A stretch of DNA of 64,000 bases from Anaerolineales bacterium (lineage in GTDB: Bacteria; Chloroflexota; Anaerolineae; Anaerolineales; Villigracilaceae). Shown here piece by piece: positions 41,957 to 52,399 of the stretch; position 1 is the stretch's first letter, and the number at the start of each line of letters is the position of its first letter. Both the position numbers and the translations under genes were made by a program. The stretch lies in the NCBI GenBank assembly GCA_014860805.1, contig JACZJB010000267.1, positions 34,062 to 98,061 of the forward strand, in the 5' to 3' direction. A model generated the notes under the pieces. It worked only from the letters and a program-made list of their open reading frames with translations, had not been told where the DNA came from and did not search any database.

Positions 41957-43143
41957 CCTCCATCCGTCGTTTTATAAAGTGTGCGACGGTTGGTAGGGCT
42001 GGTGGTAATAACCCAACCGGTGGATAAATTTGCAAAACTCATATCAGTGAGGGATTCACCAAATGCAATGTCAGGAACAATGATATCAAATGAATTCGCC
42101 GCATCCTTCGTAACGTAGAACTGGTTGTTGTAATAGAAAACCATTTCCTGTGGGGATACGATCTCCAGCTTGCCCGAGTTCGGAAGCGTTGCAGGAGCAG
42201 GATCCCATGTCTGGCCGCCATCATTGGTCGTGTAAAAGATGGTTTCAAAGGATTTTGATGTCAGGCGAATCGCGAGAAATCCCTGGGTGGACGAAAGGAA
42301 TTTAATCTGCTCAATTGTCAACTCGCTGCTCTGTGCTTCTTCCGGCAGCATCATGCTGACTTGCGACCATGTCCTTCCGCTGTCATCGGTGCGGAATAGA
42401 TAAGTGGAGCCTGAAGAATAGACTACGCCTCCGATCCAGGCTGTATTCATGTTAAGCGGAACAAGCATTACCTTGATACCGCCTAATGGAAGAGTATCCC
42501 CTGCACCGTCAAGGTTTGGGTCGTTGGTGTAGGTCCGAGTCCAGGTCTCACCGCCATTGTTGGTCTGAAATACGGAGACCGCCATTGAACCAGCGCCGAC
42601 GCCAAGGTCTGCCATCATCCAGCCATTGTTCACATCCATAAATTCCATGTCACCCGCACTAAAAGGAGTTTCGAAAGATTCCCATGTAAGCCCGCCATCG
42701 GAGGTGCGATAGAGAGTGCCGCCATTGGGATAATTATTCGGATCTACGATCTGAACCCATGCATGAGATTTATCGAGAAAATCGGTAAACACGGAATAAC
42801 CAACATCCGTCAATCCGGGCGGAGTGACGTTATACCAGGTAACGCCGCCATCATTGGTGCTGATAACTTCGGTTTCGGTGATACCCCAGCCGTACACCTC
42901 ATCCATCATTTCGATAAAAATAATGGACGGAGATTCAACCAAAGGTGCATTGATTTCATCGGGAAGCGGAGTGGTTTCGGGAGCCGACGCAGATTGAACA
43001 GCAACCTGCGATTCAGTAGCGGTGGCTTCGACCAGAACCGCTTCTGTTGCAGTTGGCTCAGGCAATAAACCAGCTTCAGTTGCAGGGGCGGCGCAAGCGC
43101 TCAGCAGGGAAAGTAGAAAGAGGAAAGAAAAAATTCTTTTCAT
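41929..43143 (-). CDS. Ycf48-like beta-propeller lipoprotein
   Basis: A 404-residue exported lipoprotein (lipobox LLSAC, then an Ala/Thr/Glu/Pro linker). The rest is a seven-bladed propeller with BNR/Ycf48-type repeats, each showing an S/TxDGGxTW pattern (STNDGGVTWYN, RTSDGGLTWES, QTNNGGETWTR, RTDDSGRTWSQ, YTTNDGGQTWD, KTTDGGWTWFP). Ycf48 helps photosystem II assembly in phototrophs; here, in a likely non-phototroph, the role is unknown. Confidence 0.85.
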   Translation of the reverse strand: MKRIFSFLFLLSLLSACAAPATEAGLLPEPTATEAVLVEATATESQVAVQSASAPETTPLPDEINAPLVESPSIIFIEMMDEVYGWGITETEVISTNDGGVTWYNVTPPGLTDVGYSVFTDFLDKSHAWVQIVDPNNYPNGGTLYRTSDGGLTWESFETPFSAGDMEFMDVNNGWMMADLGVGAGSMAVSVFQTNNGGETWTRTYTNDPNLDGAGDTLPLGGIKVMLVPLNMNTAWIGGVVYSSGSTYLFRTDDSGRTWSQVSMMLPEEAQSSELTIEQIKFLSSTQGFLAIRLTSKSFETIFYTTNDGGQTWDPAPATLPNSGKLEIVSPQEMVFYYNNQFYVTKDAANSFDIIVPDIAFGESLTDMSFANLSTGWVITTSPTNRRTLYKTTDGGWTWFPIIP

Positions 43144-43201
43144 TGGATCTCCAAAAAAATCGTCAAAAGTCGAACTTCATACATGAAGATTGACCTTCAA
43201 C

Positions 43202-44422
43202 CTAAACAAGGCTTTCAATAATCGTAGCTTCGCCCTGCCCCACGCCCACACAGAGGGTCGCAATACCATATTTCACATTGCCGCGAATTCTCATCTCATG
43301 CACAAGAGTTGTAACAAGACGCGCGCCTGAACAGCCCAGGGGATGTCCAATGGCAATGGCGCCGCCATTAACATTGACGATCTCAGGGTCAAGTCCCAGG
43401 TCTTCCACCACAGCCAGAGATTGAACAGCAAAGGCTTCATTAATTTCAACAAGCCCGATATCTTTTATTTTCAAGCCGGCACGCTCCAAAGCTTTCTTTG
43501 TCGCAGGAACAGGACCATAACCCATCACACGCGGAGGAACACCAGCTGAGGCGGATGTCACGATGCGCGCAAGCGGCTTAAGATTCAACTCTCTTGCTTT
43601 CTCTTCGCTCATGATCAAAAGCGCAGATGCGCCATCATTTAATCCAGACGAATTTCCAGCGGTAACAGTTCCCCCTTCCTTTTTGAAAGCAGGCTTGAGT
43701 CTGGCAAGGCTCTCCATGGTCGTATCACGACGCGGACGTTCGTCGGTATCCACAATTTTCGGTTCGCCTTTTTTCTGGGGAATGGAGATGGGGACAATTT
43801 CCTGCTTGAAACGACCGGAGTCAATTGCGGCAATCGCACGTTGATGGGAACGCACGGAAAATTCATCCTGTTTTTCACGAGTGATATGCGGACGTTCTGC
43901 TGCAATATTTTCAGCAGTTTCGCCCATCGACTCCGTGCCATACATCTCTTTCATTTTAGGATTTGGATATCGCCAGCCAAGCGCCGTGTCATATGCTGTA
44001 AGATTGCCGAAGGAAAACCCCGCCTCTGCTTTTGGAAGTGAATAGGGTGCGCGACTCATGGATTCGACTCCACCTGCAACATAGACTTCGCCTTCCCCCG
44101 CTTTAATGGCGCGCGCCGCCATATTGACAGCATTCAAGCCCGAAGCGCACAATCGATTCACAGTGACGCCGCCCACTTCTAGCGGCAGACCAGCCAACAG
44201 CGCCGCCATACGCGCCACGTCACGATTATCTTCGCCTGCTTGATTCGCGCATCCCAAAAAGACTTCTTCAACAAGTGCGGGGTCAAAATGATTGCGCTCA
44301 AGGATCGCTCTGATCACATGTGCGGCCATATCATCGGGCCGGACGGAGGAAAGAATCCCGCCCAGTGCTCCTATCGGTGTGCGGATGGCATCCACAATAA
44401 CAGCGTTTACAGCTTTAGACAT
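43202..44422 (-). CDS. Acetyl-CoA acetyltransferase (thiolase)
   Basis: A 406-residue thiolase. The nucleophilic Cys92 is in [12 protein letters not shown], the catalytic His in [12 protein letters not shown] and the second Cys in [26 protein letters not shown] is typical of the degradative type that also works on longer 3-ketoacyl-CoAs (PcaF/beta-ketoadipyl type), so the substrate range is open. No beta-oxidation partner is adjacent. Confidence 0.93.
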   Translation of the reverse strand: MSKAVNAVIVDAIRTPIGALGGILSSVRPDDMAAHVIRAILERNHFDPALVEEVFLGCANQAGEDNRDVARMAALLAGLPLEVGGVTVNRLCASGLNAVNMAARAIKAGEGEVYVAGGVESMSRAPYSLPKAEAGFSFGNLTAYDTALGWRYPNPKMKEMYGTESMGETAENIAAERPHITREKQDEFSVRSHQRAIAAIDSGRFKQEIVPISIPQKKGEPKIVDTDERPRRDTTMESLARLKPAFKKEGGTVTAGNSSGLNDGASALLIMSEEKARELNLKPLARIVTSASAGVPPRVMGYGPVPATKKALERAGLKIKDIGLVEINEAFAVQSLAVVEDLGLDPEIVNVNGGAIAIGHPLGCSGARLVTTLVHEMRIRGNVKYGIATLCVGVGQGEATIIESLV

Positions 44423-44436
44423 GTATGAACCTCTGG

Positions 44437-46068
44437 TTATGATGAAACAAAAAATTGATCGTACAATGGCGTTCGGAGATAGACAATTCCAAACTCGTCC
44501 TGATAAAGCAGGGTATAGCCTGTCACCGTACCATTGAGAACATCATTATAGAACTGAACAGTCAATGCAAAATCGGGGTCGGATGCGGTCTCCAATTGAC
44601 CGGGCTGGGTATAGTCGTACAAATGTTGTTTATTCAGAATCAACACATCAGGATTATTTTTGAGAGCAACCTCATAATCGGACACACCCCATTTGAAATG
44701 GTCCTGGTATCTTGGCGCGTTGGGCACGTACATCATTACGTCGCGAAAGATAATGAGCTGGCGGTCTAGAACAATTTTTGAAATATAATCTTTTTCAATC
44801 TTCGCATAAAATTGCAGGCTTGGGCTGGTCTCTTCACGGTGAAGGTTCTCGGTATAAAGTTCCACATCCCGCCCAAGGCTGTAGAAGATTTGCGCAGCTA
44901 CAATGGCCGCGCCAACAAGCGTCAAACCAAGGCGCAGTCCACTCTTTTTAAGGTAATCACCTATCGGACTGGAAAATTTCTCTGGGGCAAAAAAGGCGAA
45001 GTAGGCGGGTAATGCTGAAAATACGGGAAGCAGGATCGGGATGGGAAAATGCTTGGCACGGATCACCAAAGCAAACGCAATGTAGATCATGAACGGGAAT
45101 GACCAAAGCATGATCAATTGATTATGGCGTTGTCTTTCTCCCTTAAAGGCCGCAATGACCACTGCCACGATGGCAAATAATACAAAAAGGAGCAAGCCAT
45201 ACCATTTTTCAATGACCTGCAGCCAAAGCAAAGGACTATTGTTATAAGCGACGATAAACCCGCTATCCATGGCTTCATGAAGGTCAGATTGAGTCTTCCA
45301 GGCAAATTTTCTTTCAGACGCCCAGAACAGGAAGGGATTCGCCAGCACGAATGTGGCGAACATAATGGCGACGAAAGAAGCAGCGACAGTCAGCGCCTTA
45401 CGAGTATCGATCCGTCCCTGACGCCAGCCGAGGAAAATGTAATACGGAATTGCAAGAAAGAAAAATAAGCCAATGAGTTTGGTCGCTACCGCTAACCCGC
45501 AAAACAATGCAGCCCAATAAAAATTCTTTCCAAATTGCAGATCATCTTTATCTAGGAAAAGAAAGGTCAAGGCGATGAACAGGAAGACAAGACTGTCAGG
45601 ATGAATCCACATATTGTTGAAAACAACAGCGGGGACGGAGAGCAAAAACAAAAATAGAAAGACCGACTTGAAATAAGACTCGAACCTTGTCTGCAGATAG
45701 ACAAGGATGGTCACGGCCGCGATCATCGGCAATGTGCTCACAAACTGACGCAAAAGCAACATATTAATCGAGACATTTTCCAAGCCAATCAGCAATTTAA
45801 CCGGCAGCAGCACAAGCGCGGAATATCCATAATATGGAAAGCCAAAGTAGTAGTGCTGATAGGCAAAGATCCTATAAAGGGTTTGGGGAAGCGTGTTGCG
45901 GATCGCCAAACGGCGTATAACATGCGGATACTGGGCAGGCTCATCCTGTTCAAAGATGAAGGTCATATTGAAATCGCGCGCGCCTGTGGAATTTGGAGAC
46001 CAAAACAAAAGAAAATAACCCGCCCCGATCAAAAGCAAAAGCAGAAAGACAGATGTACTCTTTTTCAT
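44437..46068 (-). CDS. PMT/ArnT-like membrane glycosyltransferase
   Basis: A 543-residue membrane protein with about eleven hydrophobic segments. The N-terminal loop has [14 protein letters not shown], the acidic Asp-Glu loop of GT39/GT83-type lipid-linked sugar transferases, followed by the aromatic [15 protein letters not shown]. The C-terminal part is soluble and extracytoplasmic. It probably moves a sugar from a polyprenyl phosphate donor to a cell-surface acceptor. It begins 259 nt before the divergent kor operon. Confidence 0.7.
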   Translation of the reverse strand: MKKSTSVFLLLLLIGAGYFLLFWSPNSTGARDFNMTFIFEQDEPAQYPHVIRRLAIRNTLPQTLYRIFAYQHYYFGFPYYGYSALVLLPVKLLIGLENVSINMLLLRQFVSTLPMIAAVTILVYLQTRFESYFKSVFLFLFLLSVPAVVFNNMWIHPDSLVFLFIALTFLFLDKDDLQFGKNFYWAALFCGLAVATKLIGLFFFLAIPYYIFLGWRQGRIDTRKALTVAASFVAIMFATFVLANPFLFWASERKFAWKTQSDLHEAMDSGFIVAYNNSPLLWLQVIEKWYGLLLFVLFAIVAVVIAAFKGERQRHNQLIMLWSFPFMIYIAFALVIRAKHFPIPILLPVFSALPAYFAFFAPEKFSSPIGDYLKKSGLRLGLTLVGAAIVAAQIFYSLGRDVELYTENLHREETSPSLQFYAKIEKDYISKIVLDRQLIIFRDVMMYVPNAPRYQDHFKWGVSDYEVALKNNPDVLILNKQHLYDYTQPGQLETASDPDFALTVQFYNDVLNGTVTGYTLLYQDEFGIVYLRTPLYDQFFVSS

Positions 46069-46327
46069 TAAAAAACGAACTCCTTGATATTTTGCTTAAA
46101 AAGTATGCTTGATTCTACCATCTATAAACCTGACAGCGGCACAAACAGGTCTTCAGTAAAATCTGGATTCTTTAAGCGATTATACCTTTCCAAAATGGAT
46201 GATATTCGGCACCTCCTTACATGACGCTTGGCACTACACGCCTCCTTCCGAAAACGACATAATGGGGATGGTGAAGAAATTCACCAAATAATGTCTAACT
46301 TCTCGAATAAAGAAAAGAGGAGCCTCA

Positions 46328-46573
46328 ATGGCAGCAAAAGGTTGGATCGAAGTAAGTGATACCTACTGTAAGGGATGTGAGCTGTGCATCAGCGCATGTC
46401 CACAGGATGTGATGGAACTCAATATGTCACGTCTAACCCCCAAGGGATACCACCCCGCGCACACGTTCAAAGACGGTTGCACGGGGTGTGCTATTTGTGC
46501 CGTGGTTTGTCCTGACGCGGCGATTACTGTGTACCGTGAAATAACCAAGGTCAACACGCCTGTTACGGCGTAA
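46328..46573 (+). CDS. korD: 2-oxoacid:ferredoxin oxidoreductase, ferredoxin subunit (KorD)
   Basis: An 81-residue protein with two [4Fe-4S] cysteine motifs: CKGCELCISACP and CTGCAICAVVCP. It is the electron-accepting delta subunit of the complex. AAGAGGAG precedes the ATG and the next gene follows after 14 nt. The 259-nt region upstream (46069-46327) has no recognisable gene and should hold the divergent promoters. Confidence 0.92.
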   Translation: MAAKGWIEVSDTYCKGCELCISACPQDVMELNMSRLTPKGYHPAHTFKDGCTGCAICAVVCPDAAITVYREITKVNTPVTA

Positions 46574-46587
46574 TTTTGGAGAAACGA

Positions 46588-47703
46588 ATGCCAAAAGAAT
46601 TATGGAAAGGCAACGAAGCCATCGCAGAAGCCGCTGTCCGCGCGGGATTGGAAGCGTATTTTGGATATCCCATCACCCCGCAGACAGAAGTGCTTGAATA
46701 TCTTTCGCGCCGCATGCCCGAACTCGGACGTGCATTCGTGCAAGCCGAATCAGAACTCGGCGCGGTCAACATGGTGTACGGCGCCGCCTGCACTGGCGTG
46801 CGCGTGATGTCCTCCTCTTCATCCCCGGGCGTGAGCTTGATGATGGAAGGTTTATCGTATATCGCAGGGACCGAAGTGCCTGCAGTCCTCGTCAACGTGA
46901 TGCGCGGCGGGCCGGGCCTCGGCAATATTGCGCCCGCACAAAGTGATTACAACCAGGCTGTACATGGCGGCGGACATGGGGATTACCCGCGCATTGTACT
47001 GGCTCCCGCATCTGTTCAGGAAGCGATTGACCTCACCGTCCTTTCGTTTGACCTCGCAGAAAAATATCGAATGATCACCATGCTCATTTTGGACGGCGCC
47101 ATCGGTCAAATGATGGAACCTGCCGAAATGCCAGAGATGAAGCCCGTACATCGCCAGGACTTTGACTGGGCAACCAACGCCACCATGGGAAAACGCGAAC
47201 GCCGTTTGCTCACATCCATTTATTTAAATCCGTTGGATGAAGAACAAACCAATTTACGTCTGCTCAATCGCTGGAAGGAAGTGCAAGCCAACGAAGTACG
47301 TTACAAGGAATATTTCATCGACGATGCCGAGATCGTGATCGTCGGTTTTGGAACCGCAGGACGCGTTGCGCTTTCAGCAGTCCGCACGGCACGTGAACAG
47401 GGCATTAAAGTCGGTTTGTTAAGACCGATCACCGTCAGCCCGTTCCCAACGGAAAGGCTGAGCCAGCTTACAGGTCAGGCACGAGCGTTTTTAGTCACCG
47501 AGATGAATATGGGCCAAATGCTGGATGATGTCCAACTGACAGTGCGCGGACGAGTACCTGTCGAATTTTATGGGCGTCCCGGCGGCGTGGTTCCGTTCCC
47601 GGATGAAATCCTGAACGAGATCAAACGCATCAACTCTGCGCCGACAGCTGGTCACACAGACGCAAGAGATGCCTGGCTGACGCGTATGACTGCGCAAGTT
47701 TAA
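46588..47703 (+). CDS. korA: 2-oxoacid:ferredoxin oxidoreductase, alpha subunit (KorA)
   Basis: About 371 residues. The ATG at 46588 is chosen since GGAGA stands 5 nt before it; a TTG 12 nt upstream would overlap this ribosome site. GNEAIAEAAVRAGLEAYFGYPITPQTE is the pyruvate-ferredoxin oxidoreductase domain I, and SESELG-like FVQAESELGAVNMVYGAA the domain interface. Order D-A-B-C favours 2-oxoglutarate or branched-chain 2-oxoacid oxidation; the substrate is not proven. Confidence 0.9.
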   Translation: MPKELWKGNEAIAEAAVRAGLEAYFGYPITPQTEVLEYLSRRMPELGRAFVQAESELGAVNMVYGAACTGVRVMSSSSSPGVSLMMEGLSYIAGTEVPAVLVNVMRGGPGLGNIAPAQSDYNQAVHGGGHGDYPRIVLAPASVQEAIDLTVLSFDLAEKYRMITMLILDGAIGQMMEPAEMPEMKPVHRQDFDWATNATMGKRERRLLTSIYLNPLDEEQTNLRLLNRWKEVQANEVRYKEYFIDDAEIVIVGFGTAGRVALSAVRTAREQGIKVGLLRPITVSPFPTERLSQLTGQARAFLVTEMNMGQMLDDVQLTVRGRVPVEFYGRPGGVVPFPDEILNEIKRINSAPTAGHTDARDAWLTRMTAQV

Positions 47704-47709
47704 GAGGTA

Positions 47710-48486
47710 ATGATGACGACACCTGCAAATAATCTTGTTTACGAAAGACCCGAAGCATTTACCGAAACGCCAACACATTACTGCCCAGGCTGTACGCATG
47801 GCGTGGCACATCGTCTGGTTGCGGAAGTGTTGGAAGAGATGAACATCACCGACAAAACCATTGGCGTTGCGCCTGTGGGATGTGCGGTATTCGCATACAA
47901 CTACTTTGATGTAGATTTTGTGGAAGCGCCGCACGGGCGCGCTCCCGCGATGGCAACAGGCGTGAAGCGCGTATTGCCAGACCGTGTGGTCTTCACTTAC
48001 CAAGGCGATGGCGATCTGGCTTCCATCGGCATGGGCGAAATTGTCCACGCTGCGGCACGCGGCGAAAACCTGACCGTCATTTTCATCAACAATGCCAACT
48101 TTGGCATGACAGGCGGGCAAATGGCTCCGACCACATTGCCCGGCATGAAGACTTCTTCGTCACAAAATGGACGCGATGTGGAAACGCAAGGCTACCCGAT
48201 CAAAGTCTCTGAAATGCTCTCCACCTTGGAAGGCGTTGGGTACTGTGTGCGCCGCTCGCTGCATGACCCGAAAAATATTCGCCTCGCCAAGAAAGCCATC
48301 CGCACCGCATTCGAGACTCAAGTGCGCGGACTCGGCTTCTCAATGGTCGAACTGCTCTCCACCTGCCCCACCAACTGGGGTATGACACCGGTGAACTCAT
48401 TGAAGTTTGTAGAAGAGCATATGATCCCCGCATATCCGCTGGGCGATTACAAGATCAGCGACGCGATCAAACAGATAAAGATCTAG
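47710..48486 (+). CDS. korB: 2-oxoacid:ferredoxin oxidoreductase, beta subunit (KorB)
   Basis: A 258-residue thiamine-diphosphate-binding subunit. [13 protein letters not shown] is the N-terminal family mark and the TPP/Mg site is [19 protein letters not shown] with [17 protein letters not shown] precedes the start. It lies 6 nt after korA. A small inverted repeat follows it. Confidence 0.93.
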   Translation: MMTTPANNLVYERPEAFTETPTHYCPGCTHGVAHRLVAEVLEEMNITDKTIGVAPVGCAVFAYNYFDVDFVEAPHGRAPAMATGVKRVLPDRVVFTYQGDGDLASIGMGEIVHAAARGENLTVIFINNANFGMTGGQMAPTTLPGMKTSSSQNGRDVETQGYPIKVSEMLSTLEGVGYCVRRSLHDPKNIRLAKKAIRTAFETQVRGLGFSMVELLSTCPTNWGMTPVNSLKFVEEHMIPAYPLGDYKISDAIKQIKI

Positions 48487-48493
48487 ATTACAT

Positions 48494-48564
48494 ATGTCAT
48501 TGCGGTGAGCGACCCCCACTCAATTTGAGCTTGTTTCGACAGAAGAGCGCTATCCCAATGACAT
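48494..48564. repeat. Miniature inverted-repeat element inside the kor operon
   Basis: A 71-nt sequence with perfect 9-bp ends, ATGTCATTG (48494-48502) and CAATGACAT (48556-48564). It lies between korB and korC, while the other spacers of the operon are 6-14 nt. The GTCATTGCG...CAATGAC pattern resembles short palindromic repeats of environmental bacteria. It may be non-autonomous and was probably inserted. Confidence 0.6.
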
Positions 48565-48574
48565 GGAGATAACT

Positions 48575-49135
48575 ATGCAAAAAGAAATCATCATCGCAGG
48601 TTTTGGCGGACAAGGGGTTTTATTCGGCGGACAGGTCCTCGCCTACGCAGCCATGGACACCGGCAAAGATGTCACGTGGATTCCATCCTACGGTCCTGAA
48701 ATGCGCGGCGGCACAGCCAATTGCACCGTGGTCATTGCAGATCATGAGATCGGCTCTCCATTGGTGAAGAATCCACCGCTGGCAATTGCCTTGAACTTGC
48801 CGTCCTTTGACAAATATGAATCCCTGCTGGCGGCAGGCGGCACGTTGATCGTAAACCAATCCATGGTAGATCGCAGCGCACAGCGCAACGACATTCATGT
48901 CATCATGGTTCCGTGCAACGAGATCGCTGAAGAGATCGGTGACAAGAAATTGATGAACATGGTGGCAATGGGCGCGTTGCTCTCCGCATTGCCCGAGGTT
49001 TCAGTGAAAGATGTAGAGAAAGCCCTGGAAGGTCATCTCCCGGCAAGGCACAAGCATCTGCTGCCAAAGAATTACGAAGCTCTCAAGCGCGGTTTCGAAC
49101 ACGCACAAAAAGAGTGGGATAAAGTACCTGCGTAA
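48575..49135 (+). CDS. korC: 2-oxoacid:ferredoxin oxidoreductase, gamma subunit (KorC)
   Basis: About 186 residues. The ATG at 48575 is preferred because GGAG lies 6 nt before it; the ATG at 48563 lies in the end of an inverted repeat and has no ribosome site. IIIAGFGGQGVLFGGQVLAYAAM and YGPEMRGGTANCTVVI are the marks of the gamma domain. It is the last gene of the operon and is followed by a strong terminator. Confidence 0.92.
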   Translation: MQKEIIIAGFGGQGVLFGGQVLAYAAMDTGKDVTWIPSYGPEMRGGTANCTVVIADHEIGSPLVKNPPLAIALNLPSFDKYESLLAAGGTLIVNQSMVDRSAQRNDIHVIMVPCNEIAEEIGDKKLMNMVAMGALLSALPEVSVKDVEKALEGHLPARHKHLLPKNYEALKRGFEHAQKEWDKVPA

Positions 49136-49157
49136 ACTGCAATATAAAAGTTGTATT

Positions 49158-49194
49158 AAAAATCCGCATCCGTAAAATTGGATGCGGATTTTTT
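49158..49194 (+). terminator. kor operon terminator
   Basis: A 14-bp stem (AAAAATCCGCATCC with GGATGCGGATTTTT) around 8 nt, ending in T's. Confidence 0.92.
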
Positions 49195-49248
49195 GTGTAC
49201 AATGAAATTAATGAACCGAGAGTTGACTTAATAGGATTTGGAGGAAAT

Positions 49249-51261
49249 ATGCATGAAATTACACTGCTTATTAATATTGTCGTAGCATTGATTGTAGCTT
49301 TTATCGGTGGCGTCGTTGCCCGCCGCCTTGGGCTGCCAACGATCGTGGGGTATTTGCTGGCGGGCATTGCCATCGGCCCATTCACCCCGGGCTTTGTCGG
49401 GGATACGGAAACGATTAGCCAACTCGCCGAACTGGGGGTAATCTTCCTGATGTTTGGTGTGGGGTTGCATTTTTCGTTGAACGACCTTTGGAAAGTACGC
49501 TCAATCGCCATTCCAGGCGCAGCGGGGCAAATGCTGTTGACAACCCTGCTGGCTTATGGGCTCAGCCAGCTATGGGGATGGGAAACATCCTCCGGTATTG
49601 TCCTGGGGCTGGCAATTTCCATCGCAAGCACCGTAGTCCTTCTCCGCAGCTTAATGGACAACGGTCTGCTCAACACGCCGCATGGACAGGCTGCTGTAGG
49701 CTGGCTTGTATTGGAAGATCTCGCAACCGTATTGATCCTGGTTCTCATGCCAACGCTGGCAAATAAAACGGGACAATTCGACTGGGAGGGACTGATACTG
49801 ACTCTTGTGAAGGCAGGCGCATTTGTTCTGCTTGTCTTTTTCGTTGGCAAGAGATTGATCCCGTGGATATTATTAAGCATCGCCCACACTCGGTCACGCG
49901 AATTGTTCATCCTTGCGATCCTCGCCATCACACTTGGCACGGCGCTTGGCGCGGCGGAATTGTTCGGCGTTTCATTTGCACTGGGCGCATTCGTCGCTGG
50001 CGTTGTTGTCAGCGAATCGCCGCTCAGCCACCAAGTCGGCGCGGACGTGTTTCCATTCCGCGAGGCATTTGCGGTTCTATTCTTCGTTTCCATCGGAATG
50101 CTCGTCAACCCCATTTATCTTTTCAATAATATTGGACATGTCGTTGCATTGACTCTATTGATCGTGGCGGGGAAAATCATCGTAACCTTGCTGCTTGGCA
50201 CAATATTTCCGTGGCAGGGACGCACAGCACTGGTCGTCGCTGCTGGCTTGAGCCAGATCGGCGAATTTTCCTTCATTTTAGGCCAGGCAGGCATTGGGCT
50301 CGGAATATTGAACCAAGACCAATATTCGTTGATTTTGGCGGGGGCCCTGCTATCCATCACCATCAACCCGATAATGTTCCGCCTCATTACCCCAACCGAA
50401 ATATGGCTGCAAAAACTACCAGCCGTGTGGAAGCTGCTGGACCGTCACAGGCCGGCACATTTTCAAGCCGAGGAAAAAATCGAAGGTCATGTGGCAATTG
50501 TCGGCTATGGAAGAGTCGGTCATCATATTGTTAATCTGCTTGGGCAGATGTCCATCCCGCATCTCGTCATTGACTCAGATGCAGGACGAATCGATGACCT
50601 CAATCTGCGCGGCATTCCAAATCTATATGGAGATGCTTCCAACTCGGAAGTACTCACCCACGCGGGATTGGAGCGCGCACGCGCGCTTGTAGTTGCAGGT
50701 CCCGATGAAGCAGCCAGCGAATTGGTTGTCGCCGCGGCGCGAGACATCGCCCCCAACCTGCCCATCATTGCCCGGGCCACAACCGAGGAAGGCATCAAAC
50801 ATCTTGCCGAACTCGGCGCACAGGATGTGATCCATCCTGAATTGGAAGGCGGTTTGGAGATTGTGCGTCACACGCTTCTCAAATTGGATTTTCCCCTGCA
50901 GGAAATCATCCGCTACATGGATGCAGTGCGCCACGATCATTATGATGCGCAGGTCAACACGGAGGAGGAACACCGCCTTCTGCACGAGATGATCAATGCA
51001 ATGGCGAATATAGAAGTTATATGGCTGAGACTGCCAACAGGCAATCCACTCGTGGGACAAACCCTTGCCGAAGCCGACTTGCGCGCCAGAACAGGCGCCT
51101 CGGTGGTGGCGATCATACGCAACAAACAAGCGATGGCAAACCCAAAATCACATACCGTCTTTGAGGCGGAAGACCGAATTGGCTTTATCGGCGACAAAGA
51201 TCAAATCGAAGCTGCGGAAAATCTATTGGCTGAACTTGAAGATGAGGAAATGAAGAACTAA
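49249..51261 (+). CDS. Kef-type cation:proton antiporter with TrkA domains
   Basis: About 670 residues. The ATG at 49249 follows GGAGG by 5 nt and begins the membrane domain; longer readings upstream are not supported by a ribosome site. Twelve to thirteen membrane helices form the CPA2 antiporter. Then come a TrkA-N domain (VAIVGYGRVGHHIVNLLGQM, Rossmann GxGxxG, at about 415-540) and a TrkA-C domain (about 590-665). It exports K+ or Na+ and is gated by nucleotides, or in some families by c-di-AMP, which this organism can make. Confidence 0.92.
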   Translation: MHEITLLINIVVALIVAFIGGVVARRLGLPTIVGYLLAGIAIGPFTPGFVGDTETISQLAELGVIFLMFGVGLHFSLNDLWKVRSIAIPGAAGQMLLTTLLAYGLSQLWGWETSSGIVLGLAISIASTVVLLRSLMDNGLLNTPHGQAAVGWLVLEDLATVLILVLMPTLANKTGQFDWEGLILTLVKAGAFVLLVFFVGKRLIPWILLSIAHTRSRELFILAILAITLGTALGAAELFGVSFALGAFVAGVVVSESPLSHQVGADVFPFREAFAVLFFVSIGMLVNPIYLFNNIGHVVALTLLIVAGKIIVTLLLGTIFPWQGRTALVVAAGLSQIGEFSFILGQAGIGLGILNQDQYSLILAGALLSITINPIMFRLITPTEIWLQKLPAVWKLLDRHRPAHFQAEEKIEGHVAIVGYGRVGHHIVNLLGQMSIPHLVIDSDAGRIDDLNLRGIPNLYGDASNSEVLTHAGLERARALVVAGPDEAASELVVAAARDIAPNLPIIARATTEEGIKHLAELGAQDVIHPELEGGLEIVRHTLLKLDFPLQEIIRYMDAVRHDHYDAQVNTEEEHRLLHEMINAMANIEVIWLRLPTGNPLVGQTLAEADLRARTGASVVAIIRNKQAMANPKSHTVFEAEDRIGFIGDKDQIEAAENLLAELEDEEMKN

Positions 51262-51278
51262 AGGGTTAAAATAAAGAG

Positions 51279-52097
51279 ATGAAATATGAAACCCTCTCCA
51301 GCTTGACTCTTCCCAAGATCGGATTCGGCACCTGGAAGATCGGCGGCGGCTCTTTCGCCGACTCGAAAACTGATTCCGCTTCGATGACAGCTCTCCACAC
51401 CGCGCTGGAGATCGGCTATACCCATTTCGATACCGCGGAGATGTACGCGAACGGCCACTCGGAGGAATTGCTTGGGCGGGCAGTGCGCGAGTCAACGGTC
51501 GGAAGAGAGGCGCTGTTCATCGCAAGCAAAGTGACGCCGTCGCATCTCCAATACAGCGATGTGCTTCGCTCCTGTGAAAACAGCCTGCGTCGCCTGCAAA
51601 TGGAATTCATTGACCTGTATCTCATCCACTGGCCTTCGGCGGGAATGAAGCTTGCAGACACCTTCCGCGCGTTGAACAAACTTGTGCGCGATGGAAAAAT
51701 AAAACACATCGGCGTAAGTAATTTCAACTTGAAACTGCTCAAAGAATCGCGGGAGCTTTCTGAAACTCCCATCATCACAAACCAGGTTCCATACAGCCTG
51801 GCAGACCGCTCGTACATCAAAAACGGCATGTTGGAATATTGCCAGAAGAACGATATTTTTCTGACCGCCTACTCCCCCATTGAAGAGGGAAACCTGAGAG
51901 CAAACACAACTCTTGAATCAATTGCAAAAGCTCACAATGCAACCACGTTTCAAATTGCACTGGCGTGGGTCGTCTCACAGCCGTGCGTCATCACCATCCC
52001 CATGTCTGCGAATCCAAAACACATCCGCGAGAATTTTGAGGCGGGGGATATTAATTTGACACAAAACGAAATCGATGAACTCACAGATCAACGATGA
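51279..52097 (+). CDS. Aldo/keto reductase
   Basis: A 272-residue AKR. The catalytic tetrad is Asp (FDTAEMYANG), Tyr in the same segment, Lys in IASKVTP, and His in YLIHWPSAG. LKHIGVSNFNL-type KHIGVSNFN and the IPMSAN C-terminus bind NADPH. The substrate is unknown. TAAAAT (51267-51272) stands 6 nt before the ATG, with no clear ribosome site. The stop overlaps the clpS start. Confidence 0.92.
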   Translation: MKYETLSSLTLPKIGFGTWKIGGGSFADSKTDSASMTALHTALEIGYTHFDTAEMYANGHSEELLGRAVRESTVGREALFIASKVTPSHLQYSDVLRSCENSLRRLQMEFIDLYLIHWPSAGMKLADTFRALNKLVRDGKIKHIGVSNFNLKLLKESRELSETPIITNQVPYSLADRSYIKNGMLEYCQKNDIFLTAYSPIEEGNLRANTTLESIAKAHNATTFQIALAWVVSQPCVITIPMSANPKHIRENFEAGDINLTQNEIDELTDQR

Positions 52098-52399
52098 ATC
52101 TTCATATCATCCCTGAAATCGAGAGCATCGAGGAAACCGATACAGAACTCGAACCGCTTTATCGCGTTATCATCCATAACGACGATGTGACGCTGATGGA
52201 TTTTGTAGTGGAAGTTCTCAAGCAAATCTTCTTTCTTGCCAATGACCGTGCTGCTGAGATCATGCTCGTCGCGCATATTAAAGGTTCCGCGTACGTTCAA
52301 TCCCTGCCGCGCATGGAAGCAGAAAAACGGATAAAAAAAGCACACCATGCGGCAGGCATGGAAGGCTACCCTCTGCACTTTTCAGCGGAACCCGAATGA
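52094..52399 (+). CDS. clpS: ClpS-like protease adaptor
   Basis: A 101-residue ClpS protein. YRVIIHNDDVTLMDFVVEVLKQIF contains the Asn-Asp-Asp part of the N-degron-binding pocket, and the later IMLVAHIKGSAYV and the AE-rich helix with HHAAGMEGYPL match the family. It hands N-degron substrates to ClpA or ClpC. It overlaps the genes on both sides by 4 nt. Confidence 0.9.
   Translation: MNLHIIPEIESIEETDTELEPLYRVIIHNDDVTLMDFVVEVLKQIFFLANDRAAEIMLVAHIKGSAYVQSLPRMEAEKRIKKAHHAAGMEGYPLHFSAEPE

Noticed and set aside
48494..48564. Insertion sequence or attachment site
   Set aside because: No transposase or integrase is nearby and the element is only 71 nt long.
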